Shown piece by piece: positions 55,730 to 64,000 of a stretch of DNA of 64,000 bases. The first letter of the stretch is position 1. Each line of letters opens with the position of its first letter. The stretch is from NCBI GenBank assembly GCA_037074765.1, contig JBAMDO010000149.1:620001-684000 (forward strand), written 5' to 3'. Position numbers and translations under genes: made by a program. Source of the DNA: Mansonella perstans (Eukaryota > Nematoda > Chromadorea > Rhabditida > Onchocercidae). The notes beneath the pieces are model-generated. The model saw only the letters and a program-made list of their open reading frames with translations. It was not told the origin of the DNA and ran no database searches.

Positions 55730-56250
55730 TTTACTGATGAAGAAATGGGCAGAAATAGTTTGAAATTGCTCCATAGTTATGCTACAGCATGGAGAAAACA
55801 GTATCCTTATAATTTCAGGATAATTAGTCGAAGAAATGAATGCTAAATTCTGAAACCGCAGAAATAAAAACACTAAAAAAATTTGCATATTAAAATTTCA
55901 TGATATAAAAATAAAATTCCGAACAATAGTATGCTTGAAATGGATTGTTAAAACAAGAATGATCTTTTTGGTGATAGGTGATTCTTAAAAATTTTAATTT
56001 TTGTTGAGATTAGTGATTTTGAATGAATTCCGCTTGAGTTTATATTTAAATTATAAATTTAAATTAAAACTTCCAGCTTTACGAGATGATAGAATACTTA
56101 TCTATGGTTAATGACGATATGGCATTGCTAAAGAAGAATGAAAAGGCTCAATTCAAAATGTTAGATTTTGCAACATTTCAATTCCTTGAACTTATTGGTA
56201 ATGTCGTCGGAAAGGCTCATCTTCAAAAAGCACTTCATCGTTGGATTTCG
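55730..56250 (+). CDS. two exon-like open segments of an unidentified gene
   Basis: Segment 1, 55730-55846, follows a good acceptor (aattttag) and stays open for 38 codons (TDEEMGRNSLKLLHSYATAW...) to TAA. Segment 2, 56077-56250, lies between attccag-type and gttag-type sites and is open for 58 codons with helical composition (MIEYLSMVNDDMALLKK..., LELIGNVVGKAHLQKALHRW). Both look more protein-like than the surrounding AT noise. No start exon, no linking phase between the two and no family could be established. They may be exons of a divergent plus-strand gene, or the remains of one. Confidence 0.3.
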
Positions 56251-59200
56251 GTTAGCTGGTCCTATTTGTCTTTTATTATCTCTCAATTATGAGAATGCTG
56301 ACTAAAATCTTTTTGCTCACCTGTCATTGAGCAAATCTTGACAGATTTCCCACATTTTCTAAACTTAGCTAACTCAAATTCAAAACTGTCATGAGCATTT
56401 CTTATGAACTTTGATTTCCATTAAAAATTATCCCTGCAAGATTCAATATGTCTGCCAAAATTGTTCTTAAGTTTTTCGTATCAAATTTCTAAGGTAAGAT
56501 TGTCAGTGTTAACTTTCTTAGACCAGGTGCTATATTTAATTCATAAAGTTTGAAACACATTATGACATGGGAATGATAGCAGTTAATAATCGCAAGACAA
56601 GGAAATGCATTCTAGAAGGTCCAAATAATTTGAAGGATGCTTTTAGTGTTAACCAGTCCAGTTGAGGTATTTTGACAACATAAGTAGAGCAAATTGATTA
56701 GATACGGAAGTTGATAACTAAAAGCTGTTTACTTGGTTATTTGCAGAACCTAATCGAATCTCTATTGAATATCATTGAGTTAAGATTAAACAGCATCGTA
56801 ATAGTGATAAAATATGATTTCCAATGACCTTAAAATAACTATCGCGATTTATGAGCTTAAAGTAACTGTCGATATTCGATTCTTAAGTTTGTTATTCTCC
56901 GCATCTTTGCTGTTTACCGGTTTTTTCTACTTTCTGCCAATTCGTTATTTTTTTTTATTGCGAAAGCTTATATCACGCTGTACTGCTATTATTGCATATT
57001 AATACTGAAAAATAAAGTATCCGTCAATCACTTTGAGATAAAGGTAAAGCAAAGAAATTTAAAATAACAAATATTCAACCAGCAAAAAAATTTCAATCAC
57101 TCTGATTAATACAAAGCCTAAATTGCAGTTGAACAACGTTAAGAAGACAATCTGAGTTTCGATCGGTGAACGATGGCACAATGAGTAAAAGTCGATTATA
57201 CTTCTATTTTATTGTTTTTTTCTGAGTGATTTCCAGCTTAATTAAATAAAACTTATCAGCTGTTTGCTCGTCAACATTTTAAAAGGAAGTCAAATCCTAA
57301 TTTCAAGTTCTGATGTGGAGGAAAATTTGAATTCAAAGTAAAATTCATGCTTTGATCGTCTTGAAAAATGATTTTCAAAAAGATATGATGTGTTTTGGTT
57401 ATGAATTTAAGTGGATCATAGTACTACAATGCAGTGGCTGCGTACAATTTTTTGATTTATGTGTAGACCTAAAATTATAACTAGATAAAATTATTTAAAA
57501 CTGTGGTCAGAATTGTAATTTTGGATAATTAAACTTAGTGATGTCATCAGTTTGTTAAATCTTTACTGAAGTAGATTAATTCTTGAAGTGAACAGAGAAA
57601 AACAAAAGGCTCTGGCCGTCTGGCAAGACAGTGAAAAATTTTGATTAATTGCTGTGTAAAATTTTGGTTTTCTATATGGGGAAGGAAAAATGGACCACAA
57701 AGCAAAGATTGCTGTATTACTTTAAAATTTTAACGGAAAATTTAAAGGCATGAAAACTTTTTTCTTTATTTTTGCTGCCATTATTATTAGTTGAACGATT
57801 TTTCATTTGGAAAACAGCATTTTTTGACTGTGATTTCATGGGAGTTCAATTAACTTAAAGTGAAAAAAATGGCACTACGTGCTATTTAATAAATTTTAAC
57901 GCATACTGTAAATGAAATAATTTTTATAAAAAACTGACGAAATTGCCAGGAGATTGTAAAGAGAAGATTTTGAATTGAAGAATTTGATTTTCGGGGCGTT
58001 TCAGTATATCACTGTTTGATATCTCTCCTCTAAACAAAAATGTGAGCAATTCCTATCTTTTCAGTAAATTTAACAGATTTTATAAAGTAAGCTTGCAATT
58101 CTACACAATACAGCAACAGGTTGCTTCTTAAATGAGTACTGTTATTCTTCAAAGTGAAATTTTATGTGATTAGAAATGTACCTAAGTGTTGAGATATCAA
58201 GTGTTAAGGTAAACCATTGACATTTCTTTTTCATTAAAATTTTTGATTCATTATGACAATCTGGATATCGTTGACAGCTATTACTGGTATTTTATTCTAG
58301 TAAAATTGGTATTTCAATGCTGAACCTTATACCTTCAAAAACCGGCATTTAGGCTAAATTTCCGGATAAGAAAAGCAACTTTAACGAAAATCAAGTGGCA
58401 GTGGTGGTCAACATTTCAGGTTCTTATCGTAATATCGTATAAAATTAGCTACTAAAGAATGCGATTTGCAAAGTAACATCTGAAATGCACTCATAAGTGC
58501 ACTAAAAGAGTTTCACGTCACAACTTCCTAAGGTCGAGATTAAAACTTTCCCAACATACTATACCTAGTGATTACTTTCATGGTTTATAATCCAGTTTTG
58601 TTTTTGCGGCAACATTTTTAAGAAATTTAAGTGTTCTTATTATCGAGAAGTAAATGTTGTGTATACCTATCATATGGCTCATTTTACGATAAAATTTGTT
58701 CTAAAATATACTATTATCAACTCCGTCCCACCAATGTATGGGAAATTTTAATAATTTACACACATTATCATGTGTGTTTGCAGACCTGTTGTCATTTTTC
58801 GCATATGTATATAATATGTGTACATATGATTTTCAAATCTCGATACAAAATTATGATACAAAAAAATAAAATATGACATCGCTGTCATGATTTACATTTC
58901 TGTATTTTAGTTTTGCATTTCTTTTTAACAGAAAACATTTCTTATTTCCTCGAAATATTCATAACGATGTCGAAATTTGGCAAACTACCATTTCTATAGG
59001 CAAAGGTTTTGAGTAGCTAACAACGCTGACAATTTAGTTACTCATCCAGACAATTACTAGACAACTGAAAAAGTCTGAAAATAATTTTATTTTTATGGCA
59101 AATTGAAATACCATTACTAATACATTTTTTAAAATATATATATTTTTTCATATTATTTCCGCGTGTATGTACACGCATACATCAAATATTCATAGAAATT

Positions 59201-59597
59201 ATCATATGATAGTATAAATGTTAGTGTTACGCAGAACCATTGCTGTTCTTCGTATTTATCGAAAAAACTGAAACTAGAATAAATATTTGGGTTTGTTCTA
59301 AGCAAATTTGTAAGCATATTTCTGATGTGATGTGAGAGCATTCATTTTCCTGATAATTACAGATTGGGCAAGTTGAAGTCAATGTTATCGAAAATCATAT
59401 TCGACAGAAGTCAATAGGAATAATTCTGCAATTCTGCCATTAATTTCATTATTAATGAGAGAATTGCACGCTTATATAATATAACTGCTTTACATGACAG
59501 TCTCTAAAGTAAGGTTCAGAACTGATCTGAAACCCCATTTATTTAAATCAATTTACTGTTAAGATTGTCGCTGGAATAAATTCAGAATAGCAGAGAA
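56251..59597. other. intergenic, about 3.3 kb
   Basis: No gene supported. Open frames at 56814-57002 and 58631-58876 (+) are hydrophobic AT-rich noise without splice partners. A TA-rich stretch lies at 58800-58870 and 59130-59160. Contains the 3' flank of the SNARE gene. Confidence 0.45.
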
Positions 59598-60282
59598 CTA
59601 ACCAACGATACCAACGATGAACAGCATACAAGTAGCAACGATAGCCATCATTAAATGCATACAACGCCACCATATGTTGCGTCTAATCTGAACTGCCATG
59701 CGCGAAAATTGTTCTACTCGATCTTCCATCTCGTCTAAAAATGATTATGGCAGCAGAGAAAATATGATTATGGAAATGGAGAAAATACCACAGCTTACAG
59801 TGAAGAAAGATCGTTTTAAGGGGTATTATCATTTAAATAGAATATTAGTTACAGATGTCTAGAACGTGATTGCAGGATTTTTTTTTTTTTTTTCACTTCA
59901 ATAGTTTAAATTTTTGAAATTGAAAAGATTTTTTAATATATGTCTCATACAATGAAAATTTTTGCTTTCCTTAGGTCAATCAAAGAAAGTCAACTTTGGT
60001 TAATGCATGAGTTATTTCTGGCGTTCAAATTTCATTCCTTCCTTCCAACTTAAAAATGCTACGAGTTAGAATTCAGCACTTCCAAGAATTTATTAAAGCC
60101 GTGAAAAAGAAATCACCAGTACGTGCAATTAGATCCTCTAATAGATATTCACGGTCAAGGATGTGATCAACGTCACCTCGAACAAGTTCTATCAATTCTT
60201 CAAGCTCTCTCTCGATCGTTTGAAGTATATCTGGATCCAGTGTTGTTACAATACGCGTTGCTGGAAGATTAAACGGTTCCAT
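59598..60282 (-). CDS. Synaptobrevin/VAMP-like R-SNARE, short
   Basis: Two exons: 60282-60117 and 59734-59598; 100 aa, GT-AG, phase 1. After about 30 N-terminal residues (MEPFNLPATRIVTTLD...), an R-SNARE helix aligns gap-free with VAMP2: VDHILDREYLLEDLIARTDEM... with Arg in the zero-layer position (ILDREYL against VLERDQKL). The juxtamembrane RRNIWWRCMHLMM matches RKYWWKNLKMM, followed by a single C-terminal transmembrane segment (AIVATCMLFIVGIVG) that ends at the stop. It is a tail-anchored v-SNARE for vesicle fusion. The overall core sequence is divergent, so it is one of the less conserved synaptobrevin paralogues and not the neuronal VAMP itself. The N terminus is compact, with no longin domain. 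Confidence 0.87.
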
Positions 60283-61306
60283 TTTTCCTTAAACCAGAGA
60301 GCAAAAGTACAAATGGATAAAATTGAACAAAACCACTGAATAGGAAGTATTGTTACAATCACAGATGAATATTCTAGAAGGCGAATTATCTTAAAACTAT
60401 TCCATTTAAATCACTTTCATTTTAAGATACACTACATCTCTACCAATGTACGGGATATTTCCCGTTTGCCAAACCGGCAGTAACATTGCTGAATTTTTAT
60501 CACTTCGATGAAGTCAAGTTTGTAGAAGTTGCATAAATAAGTAGCAAAAGAAAGAATAATTTAGATAATATGAAGTGAATGATTAGGATAAACTGATAAA
60601 ATATATTAAGAATGGAAAAGGATTCAGCATATTCCAAATGTCCAATAAACACAACCTGCTTTGGTTATCACTAAAATTGCAATGTGGTTTTCATTTCAAT
60701 CTTTCCATTTCTTTTAAATGCAAAAGACATCAAAAAGTTTTAATTTTATATGCAAAAAATGTTTTTAACAAAGACATCATTCTATTTAAACGTCATTTTC
60801 ATTTCAAATTCCATCTAGTTAGGACATCGTCGAATTGTATATCCACAGGTGTCAATAGCGCAGGTAAGATGCATTGTTTCATTGTGGGTTATTTGCAAAT
60901 CAGTACTTTTGGCGCAAATTGGTTGCGCGATTGAAAGATGTTATGTGATCCTTGATGTGCTGATGGGTATGTTGATGATCGGGGCTCTGCTATGATAACT
61001 TTTAGTTTGTCCCCTGGATGTACAATAGAAATAATCCAGAAAATGTCAAAGTGAAATACTCCGAGTTGATAAAAATTCGATCCTCTTTTTCCTCTCTTAA
61101 CTTCTTGCTTTCTATAGTTTCATTCTTCTTTTAGAGCTCTCTTTATTTATACAGAAAATGTTTATTATTGATTATCAGTAGATTTATTAGTGTCGTACAA
61201 TTACTGTGTCCGTTCAATGATTTTTCTAATCCCTTTACATTTTAAAGTTTAATAAAATTGTTTTTAAGAGTTACTCATGGAGTGCAACTGATATGCAAGA
61301 AGAAAG
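60283..61306. other. intergenic between divergent genes, about 1 kb
   Basis: Shared upstream region of the SNARE gene (-) and the nucleoporin gene (+), so it should contain both promoters. An open frame at 60638-60934 (+) is His/Phe/Lys-rich and unsupported. No repeats. Confidence 0.5.
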
Positions 61307-64000
61307 ATGACAGATGCATTTGTGGATATTTCGGTAAGCGCTAAAGTTCTTCTTGTTTTACAATTGCCGGACATCTTTAGCTAATTTGTTTAGCAGATCA
61401 CCGTATGTATCTTGCACGTCTTCAATTTCTCCGATTTGAAGTGCTTTTTCACTTCTTTTCAGGATTTCCAATTTCGGGCACTGCAGCGTGTGAAGATATT
61501 CGATAAACCAGACACGATATTGAACGATGGTATTTGTCCATCCTGGATTGCTGCCTCATCACGATATGGGATTATTGTTTGTGCTTCTGGTTGTGACAAG
61601 TTAATATCCTTAAGAAGTAGCGATGTTCATCGACTAAATACCAGTAAAGCTGATATCAATGCGGAAGTCACCGATATCCAGACGAAAGTAACCAACCTTC
61701 AAGTCGAACAGGTTGATTTAGACCCCAGTTGTTCACGTACTGCTAAACTTTCACCGACGGTTCAGAATATTGCGGATTCTGGATAGCTTCCTTTCTTTCC
61801 TTTTTTTCACCTCCAACTTGCCAATTTATATTACTATAACTTAGATTTGGTGAAACATTGAGAGTCAGAGCTACTTGAAATTATTTCCGATTATCTATTC
61901 AAACTTTACCAGTGCCAACTTCAAGTTTCCAGTTAAACTTAGTTCATTTACTTTACAACTGAAGTGAGCAATTTTTTGATTCTAACTTATTTAAGAAATT
62001 TTTAATTTGTGTCTTAATGTTCTTTCAGCCTATTGCACTGACTGCACTAGCCTGTAATTGCTCAGGTCGCACATTATCAGTTTCAATGCGAACAGCATCC
62101 GGAGCTTTCGTATATCTCTTCGATATGTGTACATTTGCTGTTGATTGTGTTGAGCAGGTTAGCTTATTTACAGTAATGGTTGTGTAGAGTCAATTTTGTT
62201 GTATTCCCTGGCCTCGGCATTTTTATTTGGATGTTCACTACGACCGATATAATCCTTTTAACGCACTCTTCTGTATATTCAGAAAGATTGCTACGTTGTA
62301 TCCTCTGCTGTTACTACAACTTTGTGTGTTCAGAAAAACACGTGCTTCGATTTTCTATCCTTAACTTGTAAATCTTTCTGTTTAACTGAAATTTTATAGT
62401 TAGACAATACGGAATAGTGATTTTTTTCAGAGAGGTCCCGTTTACAGTTTGCGACTCTCTGCTGATCCAAATGCTCAGCCTTGTGTTTTAAAATGGAACC
62501 CACAACAGGATACTGTATTTGCTGTTGCTACATCCGATGGCGTGTTATCCTGCTATTCTTTTGATATTGAGGTAATTCTAACATAGTTTTCATCGAAATC
62601 TCTAAATGCTGTCTCAGTTCGGAGGTCACAATGTTAATTAAATCGAAGCATAAGTTTTTTTTGGTGAGTCATATTTTTTAAAGAGATCTCATGAAATGCT
62701 GATCATACTGTCGCACTATAAAAGTGATAACTACTGGAATGTCAGGGAGCGCTGAGAAAACTTTAGAAATTTGAAACAGCTGACAAGGTAATTAGTTATC
62801 GTTCGGTAGTTCGATGCCTAGCTGTGAACCACATGGTAGTGAACTGTCACATCCAGTGTTAGGCATTCCAGGTGGCATAATAAGAAAAGAAATTTTTGCA
62901 GAAATCATCTTCGGTGACCTTGATTGGCACAGTTAAACACGAAAATGTCGTAACCTGTATAGGATGGAGTCCAAAAGGGAAGCAGTTGGTCATAGGCGAT
63001 ATTTCGGGTCATATAAAGCAGTATAAACCTGAAATGATATTGGTGCGCGTGACACCACCTCCTTTAAAAGGTATTTTTTTAATTGCCTACCGGATTATTT
63101 TCACTCAGTGCAATATGACTCAGGCTTGCTCTGCATTCCTTAATGGAAAAGTTTTTATCATTTGTTATACCTTTTTAAATCATTTCAGATACTAACCATG
63201 CTCTGCGTTGCGTTGGAATTAGTTGGCTTGCAACCACTGACATTCTCATAGCTTATTCTCCCAAGACAGGGCAGGAAGTAGATATAACGAAGTTATGTGT
63301 GAAGAAGGATGCATCACCTCAGTGGACACATTTTAACGATATTAACTTTTGTGATGATAAGAGTACTTTCGATCAGCGAATTGAATTTACACAACTGATG
63401 GGTTGGAAATTGGTGTTATGCTCCTCGTCACGGTCTAGTGAGGTAAGCGCGTCTTTTGATTGGGAAAAAAATTCATGTTAATAATAACAGACCTCACATA
63501 TTTGGAAATGTTGTTCAGCTTGGCACCAGTAATTGGGGAATAAATATTATAGACGACTGTTTCCGAATCGCTCATTTCAGGTAACAGTACTAGGTAAAAT
63601 CGGCTCTGAGTGGAAAATCTGGACTTTAGATGATAATGGACGAATTGAAATGCCTCTTAACTCGGAACGCTGTGAAACCTATCCAGTTGGAGTAGCTATC
63701 GATATATCATCAGTCCTCTCAGTGAAGATTGGTTTGCCCTACTATGCTTGCTTAGGCGAATAGTCATAGTTTTTCTGATTAGAGCAAGAAATAAATACCA
63801 TACATAGGAGGCCATTGTGTAAAACATACCTCAGTAAATAAAAAATAGTCTGATTGATTAATGCGGTTCAAAAAAGCAAATTTTTCTTCCTTAATAATGT
63901 TTTCTACAACACAGGAATTTCAAATACGGTTAAACCATAAGTAAATGCTTTTCAGGCGATGATGGGAATGTGGAACATCCTCCTTGTCCTACAATCTTGG
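61307..64000 (+). CDS. npp-14: Nucleoporin NUP214, N-terminal beta-propeller (partial)
   Basis: Eight exons in the window: 61307-61333, 61463-61711, 62029-62157, 62431-62571, 62902-63070, 63189-63442, 63581-63731, 63956-64000 (continues beyond). All GT-AG and phase-consistent. The start is MTDAFVDIS, then DFQFRALQRVKIFD, nearly identical to human NUP214 (DFQFRALKKVRIFD). Other matches are VLKWNPQQDTVFAVATSDG, CIGWSPKGKQLVIGDISGHI, LMGWKLVLCSSSRSSEV and MPLNSERCETYPVGVAIDI. These are blades of the propeller that binds the DEAD-box helicase DDX19/Dbp5 at the cytoplasmic face of the pore during mRNA export. The coiled coil and FG repeats would lie outside the window. Exon 2 has an alternative donor at 61688 in the same phase. 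The last junction is supported by phase and alignment (GDDGNVEHPPCP). Confidence 0.95.

Overview
The window is eukaryotic and reads as nematode nuclear DNA. It is very AT-rich. Almost every recognisable gene is cut into short exons by introns, most of them from under 100 to about 700 bases. The encoded proteins are animal ones, and a bacterial-type dTDP-rhamnose enzyme gene like that of C. elegans is present. The compact gene spacing, intron style and low GC suggest a parasitic (filarial-like) nematode, but nothing here names the species. Exon models were built by hand from conserved protein segments, reading phase and splice signals; ends marked tentative are uncertain.

Layout. 1-326 (-): 5' end of UPF3/smg-4 (nonsense-mediated decay). 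2368-4707 (-): CTP:phosphocholine cytidylyltransferase. 9671-11522 (-): Rho GTPase. 15793-22624 (-): lysosomal alpha-mannosidase in 21 exons. 27282-28486 (+): four-helix MARVEL-type membrane protein. 33445-35504 (+): unrecognised single-pass membrane protein in seven exons. 37049-37952 (-): dTDP-4-dehydrorhamnose 3,5-epimerase. 39901-41159 (-): RYBP/YAF2-like Polycomb protein. 45221-48536 (+): unrecognised acidic/helical protein. 49829-55163 (-): a dense co-oriented block of TRMT13 (tRNA methyltransferase), MED31 (Mediator) and a Canopy (CNPY3/4)-like ER protein. 59598-60282 (-): short synaptobrevin-like R-SNARE. 61307-64000 (+): N-terminal beta-propeller of NUP214, running off the window.

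The genes are mostly unrelated housekeeping functions (phospholipid synthesis, cytoskeletal signalling, lysosomal glycan turnover, secretion, transcription, tRNA modification, mRNA surveillance, nuclear transport), so this is an ordinary gene neighbourhood and not a functional cluster. The TRMT13-MED31-CNPY block is operon-like.

Most notable: (1) in the alpha-mannosidase gene, three introns keep the conserved frame only if they end in GG instead of AG, while the other roughly 65-70 introns inferred here fit GT-AG apart from one GC-AG; (2) MED31 and the Canopy gene appear interleaved on the same strand, with the Canopy signal-peptide exon inside the last MED31 intron and the last MED31 exon inside the first Canopy intron; (3) two multi-exon genes of unknown family; (4) a MITE-like 302-bp inverted-repeat element and a 98-bp hairpin. 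Intergenic stretches otherwise hold simple repeats and nothing recognisable. No tRNA, rRNA or CRISPR was found.
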